A stretch of DNA of 48,200 bases from Saprospiraceae bacterium (lineage in GTDB: Bacteria; Bacteroidota; Bacteroidia; Chitinophagales; Saprospiraceae), in the NCBI GenBank assembly GCA_020436935.1, contig JAGQWX010000038.1, positions 1-48,200 on the forward strand, written 5' to 3'. A program made the position numbers and the translations under genes. This document shows, in pieces, positions 23,947 to 33,095 of the stretch (its first letter is position 1; each line of letters starts with the position of its first letter). The notes below the pieces were generated by a model. The model searched no databases. It was not told the origin of the DNA and was given only the letters and a program-made list of their open reading frames with translations.

Positions 23947-25863
23947 TCAGGGTATGGGTATGGTCATATTTATTGTGGTACCTATTCCAATTTTGCTATC
24001 AATGTCCATGTCGCCATGCAAATACTGGATTCTGGACTCGAGACTTTTGAGACCCAAACCCTTTTTATTGATCAGTTCATTGATGTCAAATCCTCTACCG
24101 TCATCTTCGGTAAGGATATGCAGGTTGTTTTCATCTCCAAAAAATTGGATGAGCAAGTGTTTTGCACTGGCATGTTTGATGGTATTTTGAACAATTTCCT
24201 GCAAAATGCGGTATATCATCGAAATTTTTTCCTCAGGAATTTTGACCAAAGGAAAATGAATGTCTATCCTGGTATCAATGCCTTCTTCTTCAAGTGTTGT
24301 TTTTAATTCAGTTAATGAACCTTCCAGCCCTATCTCGGTCAAAGATTGCGGCATCATATCATGAGCAATTCGACGCACCTCTCCACAAGCCTCATCGATG
24401 AGTTCATTTGTTTTTTGGTAGACATTGATTTTGCTCACTGCATCCAACTCCTTAGCGATTGTATTGAAATGGGCTTTCACTGATGTCAGCAATCCACCCA
24501 GGCCGTCATGCAGGTCCTGTGCAATCCTCAGTCGCTCTGATTCCTGGCCTTCAATCATTGAACTGAGGGCTAATAGTTTATTTTTCTGTTCAAGATCCAT
24601 AATCTTTTGACGGTTGATTTCTTCCTGCTGGAGATTTATTTTCTTCTGATATCGAAGACGTCTGTAATAAATCATCAACCCTGAGAATGCCATAAGCAAT
24701 ACAATGCTGCCTCCACCAAGAAGTCTGGTTTTTTCCAATTTGAGATCTTTCAATTCAATGTTTTTTCTCATCAGTTCGTTTTCTTTTAGTTGGGTTTGGT
24801 ACTTGGCTTCATATTCAGCAATTTTTCCGTTAAGGACCTGACTGTAAGAAGAATCCTGCAGCGCCATATATGCCTCTAAAGAAGCCAGGGCTTTCTGAAA
24901 TTGACCTGTGCTTTTATAAATTTCGTACTGATCAAGATGGGTATTTTTCAGGGAGTGGGTATACCCTTTATTTTGGATGAGCACCGTATCCAATTGGGCC
25001 AATGCCTTACTATGTAGGCCAGCCTTCTCATACTTATCCGCAAGTTCCAATCGGGTTTGGTCATTCGGCACAGAAATACTATCCTTTTTCAGAGCGGCAA
25101 GCTTCTGCTCTAAAACTTTAATACCCAACTCTTTATCATCAAAAAATTCGAGCAAACCGCTGTGGGCTGCATCCAACTTTTTTTCGGGAGAGCCTGCCAT
25201 TTTAAAAGCAATAAATTCATCCAGCAAACGGTCAAACTCTGCTTTGCTCCATCGGTCTTTTGCTGCCAATAACATAGTATGCAGCACAAAGCCACGGTCC
25301 ATCCTATTGGTGGATTTTTTGAGGTAGTTATATGCTATTTTTAGATATTCGTCTGCTTTACCGTAGTCTTTTAACTGCAGATACACCAGATATCTATTGT
25401 AATTCGGCGACCATTGAGCCTCCTCAGCTCTCGTTTTCATATAAATATCTGAAGTAAGTTGCGCATACAACAAAGCACTGTCCAAGACATTCAAATCCTT
25501 ATAATATAAGGTGATGGAATTGTAATATTTACCCAATAATCGTTCAGGCTGACCTGAATTTCTGGCAATTTTGATCGACTCCACCAATAAGTCTTTCGCT
25601 GGCTTGAGCAAATCATTCACGTAATATAGGGAAGAAAAAGTATTCAGCGCCCCCAGTTTTACTTCCGTGTTTGGCTGACTTTTCAAATAATCGATGTAGG
25701 GCTGACAGCATTCTAATTTCTTATTGCATGCCCTGAAAATTTGTCTGGTGATATCAGATATGGATTTTTCATCCTCACATTGCATCAAAGCTACCATCAG
25801 GCTATCCTGACCGTAGTTCAACACTGATGAAAGCATCATAACCATTAACAGCCACTTTACCAT
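23947..25863 (-). CDS. TPR sensor histidine kinase (HisKA_3 type), copy 2
   Basis: 638 residues, paralogous to the next gene: signal peptide (LLMVMMLSSVLNYGQ), divergent TPR-like helical repeats to about residue 330, a membrane helix near 383-400 (GSIVLLMAFSGLMIYY), then ESERLRIAQDLHDGLGG with His near 451 and an ATPase domain with IVQNTIKHASA and LTEDDGRGFDIN. The catalytic halves of the two kinases are far more alike than the sensor halves, as expected from duplication followed by change of input. First gene of the three-gene operon; the intergenic region 25864-26016 upstream holds its promoter. Confidence 0.92.
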   Translation of the reverse strand: MVKWLLMVMMLSSVLNYGQDSLMVALMQCEDEKSISDITRQIFRACNKKLECCQPYIDYLKSQPNTEVKLGALNTFSSLYYVNDLLKPAKDLLVESIKIARNSGQPERLLGKYYNSITLYYKDLNVLDSALLYAQLTSDIYMKTRAEEAQWSPNYNRYLVYLQLKDYGKADEYLKIAYNYLKKSTNRMDRGFVLHTMLLAAKDRWSKAEFDRLLDEFIAFKMAGSPEKKLDAAHSGLLEFFDDKELGIKVLEQKLAALKKDSISVPNDQTRLELADKYEKAGLHSKALAQLDTVLIQNKGYTHSLKNTHLDQYEIYKSTGQFQKALASLEAYMALQDSSYSQVLNGKIAEYEAKYQTQLKENELMRKNIELKDLKLEKTRLLGGGSIVLLMAFSGLMIYYRRLRYQKKINLQQEEINRQKIMDLEQKNKLLALSSMIEGQESERLRIAQDLHDGLGGLLTSVKAHFNTIAKELDAVSKINVYQKTNELIDEACGEVRRIAHDMMPQSLTEIGLEGSLTELKTTLEEEGIDTRIDIHFPLVKIPEEKISMIYRILQEIVQNTIKHASAKHLLIQFFGDENNLHILTEDDGRGFDINELINKKGLGLKSLESRIQYLHGDMDIDSKIGIGTTINMTIPIP

Positions 25864-26016
25864 TTGCTGTTTTTTCTTGTGAAATTATATCAAAAATCTT
25901 TTGTTGCAACTACCCATCTACAAAATATATGATTTCATAGATTTTGCCTTTTCTCCATGAAATAAGTCTTTGAACCGGGACAATCCAAAGGAAATTTGGA
26001 AAAAATTCCTCAAAAC

Positions 26017-26505
26017 ATGAAGTACCTCTTTACCCTGGTTATATTGTTGCTGTTAAAACTTTCTCAGGCACAAGACATCAATGGATTCCTTGCCAGCGGA
26101 GGCAGTAGCGTGAGTCTTCCTTCAGTAAAAGTCCATCAGGTATTGGGCTCTACTTTTATAGGCACGTCTTCTGCAAAATCCACCTACATCAGCCAGGGTT
26201 TGTTGTTCCCGACCGGTCTCTACCCTACAGTCCCAACACTCAATTTACATTTTTCAAAAATAGATTGTTACCCCAATCCTGCCTACGGTTATTTCAAAAT
26301 AAGTTTTGCACAGGAGCACGACATCAGTGGCATTGAAATAAGATCTGTACAAAGTTCCCAACTCATCTATCAGGCATCAGTGGAGAACAACAAAATTTTG
26401 GAAGTGATCACCAATGACTGGATCAGTGGCACCTATATGATTCAATCCATTCATTCAAAAGGAAGAAAACATTTCCAGGGCTTCATTATAGTCATCAACC
26501 AATAA
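26017..26505 (+). CDS. Small T9SS-sorted secreted protein
   Basis: 162 residues: signal peptide (YLFTLVILLLLKLSQAQ), a short middle part with TYISQGLLFPTG, and a C-terminal T9SS type A-like sorting domain beginning CYPNPAYGYFKISF near residue 87 and ending with ISGTYMIQSIHSKGRKHF. The mature part is only about 65 residues, similar to the small proteins that precede large repeat proteins in this phylum. The ATG at 26017 is chosen; an in-frame TTG at 25996 is unlikely. It lies 24 bases before the collagen-like gene and probably shares its transcript. Confidence 0.8.
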   Translation: MKYLFTLVILLLLKLSQAQDINGFLASGGSSVSLPSVKVHQVLGSTFIGTSSAKSTYISQGLLFPTGLYPTVPTLNLHFSKIDCYPNPAYGYFKISFAQEHDISGIEIRSVQSSQLIYQASVENNKILEVITNDWISGTYMIQSIHSKGRKHFQGFIIVINQ

Positions 26506-26529
26506 AAAATCCATAAAAAATCATACATT

Positions 26530-28878
26530 ATGAAACACATTTTCACCTTTTTCTGCACTTTGTTTATCGCAGGAAACCTAATGGCTCAATCTCCTTCATT
26601 CTTCAATTATCAGGCCATCATCCAGGACGACAAAGGTGTACCGATAGCCAACCGGGCGGTAAAACTCAAGGTGTCGATCACTGCTCCGGGAGGCAGTTTT
26701 ACCGATACCTATGATGCTACCACGAATGATCTGGGCATCATCAATCTACAAATAGGTGGTCCTGATTTGGGTAAAATCAACTGGGCCAAAGGTGGAGGTG
26801 AAGTAGCCATGGAGGAATTGAATTTTGGAATCAAAATGCCCACATTCAGTTTGGCGTCGGTGCCATACGCACTTTATGCTGAAACGTCAGGATCTTCCAT
26901 ACCAGGTCCGGCACCCGCCCATGAGTGGGAAGGCACCAAGGTAAGGTTTGAAAACCCTGATGGTAGCTTCGGACCTTATGTCGACCTTAAAGGCGAGCAA
27001 GGCAACAGTGTCAGTGTGGTAGGTTCTGTGCAAAATGAATCAGATCTGCCAGGGAACTACAGTGGCAGAGCAGGTGATATGTATATTGTTTCAAGTACAG
27101 GCGGTGGATTTGTGTGGGATGGGGCAAAGTGGATAAGTGTAGGAAGAGTGCAAGGCCCTAAAGGAGATAAAGGGGATAAAGGGGACAAAGGCGAAAAGGG
27201 TGATACCGGAGCAAAAGGAGACGCAGGGGTTCAGGGTCCAAAAGGTGATACCGGAAGCCAGGGTGTTGCAGGGCCTGCCGGACCTCAAGGACAAAAGGGG
27301 GATAAAGGGGACAAAGGCGATAAAGGCGATAAGGGAGAAGATGGCACTAGCGTGAGCATTGTAGGTTCTGTGACCAATGCATCACAGCTGCCAGTAAGCG
27401 GGACCAAAGGTGATTTATACATCGTGACCAGTACGGGTGATGCCTTTGTCTGGGATGGCACCAAATGGGTGAATGTAGGAAAGCTTCAGGGACCAAAAGG
27501 TGACAAAGGAGATAAAGGCGATAAGGGTGACAAAGGTGATACAGGAGCCACCGGTGCTACTGGACCTCAGGGTGTCCAGGGAACTCAAGGTGCCCAGGGT
27601 GTTGCTGGTCCAACAGGACCTCAGGGCCCCAAGGGCGATACTGGTGCGACTGGTTCTGTTGGCGCTCAAGGACCCAAAGGAGATAAAGGCGACACTGGTT
27701 CACCGGGACCCAAAGGAGATACTGGTGCTACAGGGCCAGCAGGGCTTACAGGACCGCAAGGCCCAGCCGGGCCTCAGGGAAATCAGGGGCCCAAAGGTGA
27801 TACCGGCGCTATAGGGCCACAGGGACCCAAAGGTGATATCGGTGCTACAGGACCTCAGGGCCCAAAAGGAGATACCGGTCTCACAGGTCCTGCCGGTGCT
27901 GTTGGACCTCAGGGGCCCAAAGGTGATACCGGTGCCACAGGACCTCAGGGAAGTACCGGTCCACAAGGACCCAAAGGTGATACAGGTGCAAATGGCGCCA
28001 CTGGGCCAATCGGACCTCAAGGTCCAAAAGGTGACACAGGCCCTACCGGTGCCACTGGACCTCAGGGAATTGCAGGCCCCCAGGGACCTAAAGGAGACAC
28101 AGGGCCTCAGGGCCCTCCCGGATCTTATACACCGGGATCAGGCATATCGATTGCAAGCGGAGTCATCACCAATACCGGAGACACCAATCCAAATGACGAT
28201 GTCAAAAAAACCGACAATTTCGAAGGAGATGTAGTGGGCACTTACAATGCAACGACCGTGAAAAAGATCAATGGCTTTGGTGTTGCAGCTGTGCCGACAA
28301 ATGGACAATTTCTTTACTTCAACGGTACTGCCTGGATTGCTGTAAATCCCCCAGCATACACGGGAGGAACAGGGATCGCTGTCAGTGGAACAACCATCAA
28401 CAATACAGGGGACACAAATGCCGCAGACGATCTTACCACAAATACCGATCATGCAGGTGATGTCAGTGGCAAATACAATCTGATGACAGTTACAGCCATC
28501 CAGAAGCGCAATGTTTCCAACGCCAATCCACAGGTAGGACAGGCCTTGATCTGGAGCGGCAGCGCATGGACACCAACCACTATTTCCTCAGGAGGCGGAG
28601 GAGCGTTGGCTGCAGGCAGCGTTGGGTCTGATGGAGGGGAGACTTATGACGCCAATGGCAATTTCTCTTCTTCATATTCAAATGGAGTTTATACAATCTC
28701 TGTGTCAGGTCAGTCTTTGAATGCAAGCTCTTGCAGTGTAGTTGTGACTCCCCGGGGAACATACTCAGGTGCCACTTACAGCCCTTTTGTGTCTTTCAGT
28801 GGTGGAAGTGCTCAGATTAGGATACTTGCAGGAGGCGGAGATCCGGTGAGTCAGCCATTCAGCTTCATCATTTATTGA
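26530..28878 (+). CDS. Secreted collagen-like Gly-X-Y repeat protein
   Basis: 782 residues. Signal peptide ([17 protein letters not shown]), then an N-terminal domain ([20 protein letters not shown]) often seen on Bacteroidota tail-fibre-like and collagen-like proteins. Gly-X-Y triplets rich in GPKGD and GDKGDKGD occupy about residues 208-270 and 320-532. Between them and just before the first run sits a duplicated ~45-residue module ([14 protein letters not shown] ... FVWDGAKW and [14 protein letters not shown] ... FVWDGTKW). The C-terminal part has two further related modules starting near 535 ([17 protein letters not shown] and [17 protein letters not shown]), then a beta-rich end. It probably trimerises as an extracellular fibre. 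No T9SS tail is visible. The outer-membrane barrel gene follows 6 bases later. Confidence 0.88.
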   Translation: MKHIFTFFCTLFIAGNLMAQSPSFFNYQAIIQDDKGVPIANRAVKLKVSITAPGGSFTDTYDATTNDLGIINLQIGGPDLGKINWAKGGGEVAMEELNFGIKMPTFSLASVPYALYAETSGSSIPGPAPAHEWEGTKVRFENPDGSFGPYVDLKGEQGNSVSVVGSVQNESDLPGNYSGRAGDMYIVSSTGGGFVWDGAKWISVGRVQGPKGDKGDKGDKGEKGDTGAKGDAGVQGPKGDTGSQGVAGPAGPQGQKGDKGDKGDKGDKGEDGTSVSIVGSVTNASQLPVSGTKGDLYIVTSTGDAFVWDGTKWVNVGKLQGPKGDKGDKGDKGDKGDTGATGATGPQGVQGTQGAQGVAGPTGPQGPKGDTGATGSVGAQGPKGDKGDTGSPGPKGDTGATGPAGLTGPQGPAGPQGNQGPKGDTGAIGPQGPKGDIGATGPQGPKGDTGLTGPAGAVGPQGPKGDTGATGPQGSTGPQGPKGDTGANGATGPIGPQGPKGDTGPTGATGPQGIAGPQGPKGDTGPQGPPGSYTPGSGISIASGVITNTGDTNPNDDVKKTDNFEGDVVGTYNATTVKKINGFGVAAVPTNGQFLYFNGTAWIAVNPPAYTGGTGIAVSGTTINNTGDTNAADDLTTNTDHAGDVSGKYNLMTVTAIQKRNVSNANPQVGQALIWSGSAWTPTTISSGGGGALAAGSVGSDGGETYDANGNFSSSYSNGVYTISVSGQSLNASSCSVVVTPRGTYSGATYSPFVSFSGGSAQIRILAGGGDPVSQPFSFIIY

Positions 28879-28884
28879 TCAACC

Positions 28885-30543
28885 ATGAAAATTAAAATAG
28901 CAATATTTTTCAATTTTCTGGGTTGCTTACTGCTGGCACAGGATTTTCCAACGCTCTCAGGTGGCATAAATCTTGGCGGTGAGGTATATAGTGTCAATGG
29001 CATTGAAGCCAGGAGGAGTCCATATTCTTACAATATCAGCGGACGTATTGCCCTTTCATATAAGGGCTTTACGCTTCCTGTCTCGGGTTCCTACAGAGAT
29101 GCCCAATTCAGCTATGATTACACCTTCAACAGGCTGGGCATCGCACCAAGTTATAAATGGGCAAAACTATATCTGGGATGGAATACCATGTCTTTTTCAC
29201 CCTACACCATGGCGGGCAGGAGTTTTCTGGGAGTCGGATTTGAATTGCGTCCAGGCAGGTTTACCATTGCAGGTCTGAGAGGTAAAATCCAAAACCCGCT
29301 GGCCGTCAGGGATACCCTGGTGGATGGTGCTTCTCTGATTCCAACTTATGAAAGATTTGTCTTTGGCGGTAAACTGGCCTATGGGAAGGATAAGTCAAAA
29401 ATTGAACTCATAGTGATGCAAATCAAGGACGATGAAAACTCTTTCACCTATCCATCTGATTACACCTCCTCTTACGGCTACCAACAATTGACCCCAAGAG
29501 AAAATATATTGTTGGGGTTAAATGGAGGGCTGAGTCTTTTTAAAAAAGTTGATCTCTACATCAATACTGGGTTTAGTGGATATACCGCAGATCAGAGAGA
29601 TACGCTCTATCTCGATTATGGCAGTGCAGCTCCTGAAATTTCTTATGATGTCTTTCGGGCAAACAGTAGCTCAAGCTTTGCTGTCGCCGGTGACGGAGGC
29701 ATCAATGTAAGGCTGAGCAATGTCCGGTTTGGAGCAAAATACCGAAGAGTAGACCCATTTTATACCACACTTGCCGCCAATTACTTCGTCAATGATCTGG
29801 AACAATATACCTTCAACGGAGGCGTCAACCTTTGGCAGCGCAAGCTCAGGCTCGACGGTCAGCTGGGATTGGAAAACAACAACCTTACTGGTCGCAGAAC
29901 CAATACTACCGACAGGGTCATTGCCAGCGCCAACCTCAACTACTACCCTCAGGAAAAATTTTATACAACGCTGACATTCAGCAATTTCCAAACCTCTTCT
30001 GAAAACCAAATCCTCCAATTGGACGACACCCTGCGTTTTGTGTCTGTTTCCAATCAATTCGGACTTTCCAGCTCTTATCTTCCTCAATTGGGTGATAAAA
30101 GCATGACCATCAACTTTTCAGCATTTTACAATACTGTAACCGATCAAAGCGAAATTGCTCAGATTGGAGACATCAATATTCTGAGTCTGAATCTCAGCAA
30201 CAACATCAGTTTCAAACCTATGGATTTAACCATTGGCGGCAACCTCAATTTCAATCAGTACACTTATGCAGACGTCATCCAAAATCGCTATGGATTTGGT
30301 GTGAGAGCCACAAAAAGATTATTCAATAAAAAATTATCCCTCAACGCCAACGCCAATTTCTCCATCAATCAATACGATGGAAATGCTGATGGTGGCAATC
30401 AAATGTACCAGTTGGCAGCTGCCCTTAAAACGACAAGCAAGAGTACACTGAGTCTTAATTTTTCCCACAGAAGGGTTGAAAGTCTGGTCAACAGCTCTTT
30501 TGATGAGACGAGAGCAATGCTGAGATATGGTCACAACTTTTAA
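28885..30543 (+). CDS. Outer-membrane beta-barrel protein
   Basis: 552 residues with a signal peptide (IAIFFNFLGCLLLAQ) and alternating aromatic/polar strands throughout (YSYNISGRIALSYKGFTLPV, YKWAKLYLGWNTMSFSPY, LSLNANANFSINQYD), ending in MLRYGHNF with a terminal Phe as outer-membrane barrels require. No N-terminal plug domain is seen. Only 6 bases separate it from the collagen-like gene, so the two are probably cotranscribed and the barrel may display or secrete the fibre. This functional link is inferred from position only. Confidence 0.8.
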   Translation: MKIKIAIFFNFLGCLLLAQDFPTLSGGINLGGEVYSVNGIEARRSPYSYNISGRIALSYKGFTLPVSGSYRDAQFSYDYTFNRLGIAPSYKWAKLYLGWNTMSFSPYTMAGRSFLGVGFELRPGRFTIAGLRGKIQNPLAVRDTLVDGASLIPTYERFVFGGKLAYGKDKSKIELIVMQIKDDENSFTYPSDYTSSYGYQQLTPRENILLGLNGGLSLFKKVDLYINTGFSGYTADQRDTLYLDYGSAAPEISYDVFRANSSSSFAVAGDGGINVRLSNVRFGAKYRRVDPFYTTLAANYFVNDLEQYTFNGGVNLWQRKLRLDGQLGLENNNLTGRRTNTTDRVIASANLNYYPQEKFYTTLTFSNFQTSSENQILQLDDTLRFVSVSNQFGLSSSYLPQLGDKSMTINFSAFYNTVTDQSEIAQIGDINILSLNLSNNISFKPMDLTIGGNLNFNQYTYADVIQNRYGFGVRATKRLFNKKLSLNANANFSINQYDGNADGGNQMYQLAAALKTTSKSTLSLNFSHRRVESLVNSSFDETRAMLRYGHNF

Positions 30544-30578
30544 ATGATCCAACACCAAAAAAATCACTATCATATTCT

Positions 30579-31970
30579 TTAGAAAAGCTCCTCCGTGGTA
30601 ATTTCTCTTAGAAAATAGTGCTTGTAAGGTGTTTGAGCCAATCCGTACGGAGCTACAATTACCGGCCAAATGGTAGATTTCACAGGAATAAGCGTTCTTA
30701 TTTGGGCCTCTTTATTCCTCAAATCCAGGTCATACTTCTTTGTTATGACAAATGGTGTTTTGGCATATTTAATATCAACCAGATTCACAACCTTGTCTGC
30801 CCGTTCTATGATTAAATCTATCTGTGCATTTGCATTCGACCATGTACTCACATTGGTACTAACCCCTGCAATGCCTAGAGCATTTTTTATTTTATTTAGA
30901 TGATTGAGACAGACTATTTCAAAAGCATAACCTGACCAATTGTGATATTTGGGGGTATTCAAATTTTCCAACCAATAATTTTCAGTTGACATGAATGAAT
31001 CCATATTAATAACGAACAAACAATATGGATCAATGAGCTGGTAAATGCTCTGTTTACTTTTTTTACCAATAAAATTATATTTCCTGATAAAATTACTTTG
31101 CTCGAGATGATTGATCACCTTTGTAAGGTTACCACCGTTTGCAAGTTTGGTTTCACTCGAGATTTCTTCTCTGGTAAGCCCCTTATTTTTGCGGGCGATG
31201 GCTTTAACAACTTCGATATAGGTTTGATATTGATTGAAAAGCGATTTAAACAATAACTCAAATTCATTGACAAATTTTGCATTTTCTCCAAAGCACAATG
31301 AGTCAATATTTTGGCTTGGAGAGTAACCCGCAACAAATTGATCAAGATAATAGGGTATACCTCCAAAAACCATGTAAGCTTCAATGCATTGTTCCCTGCT
31401 GTAATGCATATTTCTGGAGTTGAAAAACTCCTCTACTTCTACCAGGGTAAAAGGATTTACTTTTATTCTACCTGTGACCCTATTGTAGAGGCCTCCTGTA
31501 TTCTTGAAAATCTTGCTGATCATCCAGGAAGATGAAGAACCACAAACGATGAGTAGAATGTCATTCCTTGCCGATGCCCAGCTATTCCAAAAATATTCAA
31601 TGCCCAATAATAAATCTGATCCCTGTGTATCCATCCAAGGTAGCTCATCCAGGAAAATCACCTTTTTACCCTCGTTTTGTCTTTTTAGAACCGCAATAAG
31701 AAGGTTAAATGCATCATACCAGGTATCGATTTCCTGCGTTTCTTCAATATCAAATTGAGATCTGATCGGAGATAAAAAGTTGTAAAGTTGCTGGGCTTTT
31801 TTGCCATTCAGCAATCCGGTGCAGTAAAAGGTAAATTGGTTATTAAAATAAGACCTGATCAAAAAAGTTTTCCCAACCCTCCTTCTACCATGTAAAGCAA
31901 TGAAGTGAGATCTGTCAGCATTAAAATATCTGCTCAGTTCCTTCCATTCTTCTCTTCTTCCAACAAACAT
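30579..31970 (-). CDS. AAA ATPase with C-terminal DUF234
   Basis: 463 residues. Walker A GRRRVGKTFL begins at residue 29, Walker B is VIFLDELPWMDTQG near 104, and a sensor-like motif is LLIVCGSSSSWM. After a winged-helix-like middle (NKGLTREEISSETKL), the C-terminal part (WSGYAFEIVCLNHLNKIK, AQIDLIIERADKVVNLVDIK) matches DUF234 and has a PD-(D/E)xK-like nuclease pattern (E ... D-(I)-(I) ... D-K). This family occurs in scattered bacteria and archaea, often solitary, with no established function. The upstream region has four copies of ATTTCGCCC. The gene stands alone on the minus strand. Confidence 0.85.
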   Translation of the reverse strand: MFVGRREEWKELSRYFNADRSHFIALHGRRRVGKTFLIRSYFNNQFTFYCTGLLNGKKAQQLYNFLSPIRSQFDIEETQEIDTWYDAFNLLIAVLKRQNEGKKVIFLDELPWMDTQGSDLLLGIEYFWNSWASARNDILLIVCGSSSSWMISKIFKNTGGLYNRVTGRIKVNPFTLVEVEEFFNSRNMHYSREQCIEAYMVFGGIPYYLDQFVAGYSPSQNIDSLCFGENAKFVNEFELLFKSLFNQYQTYIEVVKAIARKNKGLTREEISSETKLANGGNLTKVINHLEQSNFIRKYNFIGKKSKQSIYQLIDPYCLFVINMDSFMSTENYWLENLNTPKYHNWSGYAFEIVCLNHLNKIKNALGIAGVSTNVSTWSNANAQIDLIIERADKVVNLVDIKYAKTPFVITKKYDLDLRNKEAQIRTLIPVKSTIWPVIVAPYGLAQTPYKHYFLREITTEELF

Positions 31971-31997
31971 GTCTTTTTGCTCAAATTTACATGTTTG

Positions 31998-32135
31998 GGG
32001 CGAAATCTATATATAATTACAAGATTTCGCCCTAATCATTACATTATAAAAGCTAAATCTGGGTCAATTATTTAATATTTCGCCCGTTTTAATTATGTTT
32101 CGGGCTATATCTTTGCAAAAAACAATATTTCGCCC
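31998..32135. promoter_or_regulatory. Four ATTTCGCCC motifs upstream of the AAA ATPase gene
   Basis: GGGCGAAAT at 31998-32006 (inverted) and ATTTCGCCC at 32024-32032, 32077-32085 and 32127-32135. The first two form an inverted pair 17 bases apart directly in front of the start codon at 31970; the last two share AATATTTCGCCC and lie 50 bases apart. Candidate operators for the ATPase gene or for a divergent transcript. Confidence 0.45.
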
Positions 32136-32253
32136 AAAATAATCCAAAAAACACCTGGATTTAAATATTTAGGTCCAAACTTGAACATCATTCTGAGTTC
32201 GCAAACACCGTTAAAGCTTTACAAAATCCGCCAATGATATAGCTCAGAATATT

Positions 32254-32336
32254 TCCTTCTTATAAAATCAGACCAACTCGTCCAGGATATTAAAGCATTC
32301 GAACGGATTTTGATAAATTCGGCTCAGTTAAAAATC
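32254..32336. repeat. ~83 bp direct repeat, copy 1
   Basis: TTCTTATAAAATCAGACCAA, then CTCGTCCAGGAT, TAAAGCATTCG and CTCAGTTAAAAAT, repeated with small changes at 33008-33091. It lies about 105 bases before the gene at 32443. Confidence 0.7.
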
Positions 32337-32442
32337 ATATATAATACCTGTCATCACATAAGCTGATTTTTATCACAGACTCTCAGAAAGCTTTGATACA
32401 CCTTTGAGTGAATAATGAACTCATCTGTTCATACCTGTTGCC

Positions 32443-32985
32443 ATGAAAAAATACTTCATTTCATTTTTGTTGCTTGGACTGATTTTAGATCAGCCTGTTT
32501 TTGGTCAAAATAAGATTTCTGCCGGCGTGGAGTTGGATGTACTTCCCTACCTTACCGGTGGCTATTTTGGTGCAGTTTGGTTGGGCAAGGGAAATGTAAG
32601 GGGGCGGGCACTGTACGCAAGTGTAAACATGCCGGACTTCATTGTGGAAGAGGGATTTACAAACAACCAAATCAAGTCTTTTGCAGTTCTGGGAGACTAC
32701 TTTTTCAAATCCAATTTTAAAGGATTCTGGTTGGGCGCCGGCCTGGTATATTGGAGTGGAATCATCCAATCTGATCAAAAGATTGAAAAGGCGAATTATG
32801 AGAGTTATCTCGTCAATGGCAGCATGGGTTACAATCTGAGGCTGGGCAAACATTTTTACCTGAGTCCCTGGGCTGGATTAAGCCTGCGTGTCGAAGGTGA
32901 TCGAAACATCGAAGTTGACGGCAGCATTTATAATCCTCCTGTTCTCAACCCGGAATTGTCCTTAAAATTAGGCTATCAGTTCTAA
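32443..32985 (+). CDS. Small outer-membrane barrel-like protein
   Basis: 180 residues with a signal peptide (YFISFLLLGLILDQPVFGQ) and about eight predicted amphipathic strands (ISAGVELDVLPYLTGGYFGA, FWLGAGLVYWSGII, FYLSPWAGLSLRVEGD), ending LSLKLGYQF with terminal Phe. This is the outline of a small eight-stranded outer-membrane barrel. No specific family is recognised. The gene sits between two ~83 bp direct repeats (32254-32336 and 33008-33091), so it may have been inserted or duplicated as a unit. Confidence 0.7.
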   Translation: MKKYFISFLLLGLILDQPVFGQNKISAGVELDVLPYLTGGYFGAVWLGKGNVRGRALYASVNMPDFIVEEGFTNNQIKSFAVLGDYFFKSNFKGFWLGAGLVYWSGIIQSDQKIEKANYESYLVNGSMGYNLRLGKHFYLSPWAGLSLRVEGDRNIEVDGSIYNPPVLNPELSLKLGYQF

Positions 32986-33007
32986 TCCTCTGGCATCCAA
33001 AATACTT

Positions 33008-33091
33008 CTTTCCTATAAAAATCAGGCCAACTCGTCCAAGATAATAAAGCATTCGCTTGGATATTGATAACTTTCGCTCAGTTAAAAATGA
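33008..33091. repeat. ~83 bp direct repeat, copy 2
   Basis: CTTTCCTATAAAAATCAGGC, then CAACTCGTCCAAGAT, TAAAGCATTCG and CTCAGTTAAAAAT, colinear with 32254-32336. This copy ends 4 bases before the dehydrogenase start codon, so the repeat may carry a leader or promoter. Confidence 0.7.
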
Positions 33092-33095
33092 TGCA

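Noticed and set aside
27091-28234. Several open frames on both strands inside the collagen-like gene
   Set aside because: They arise from the GGN-CCN-AAN triplet periodicity of the Gly-X-Y repeats; only the main frame has a signal peptide and sensible protein composition.
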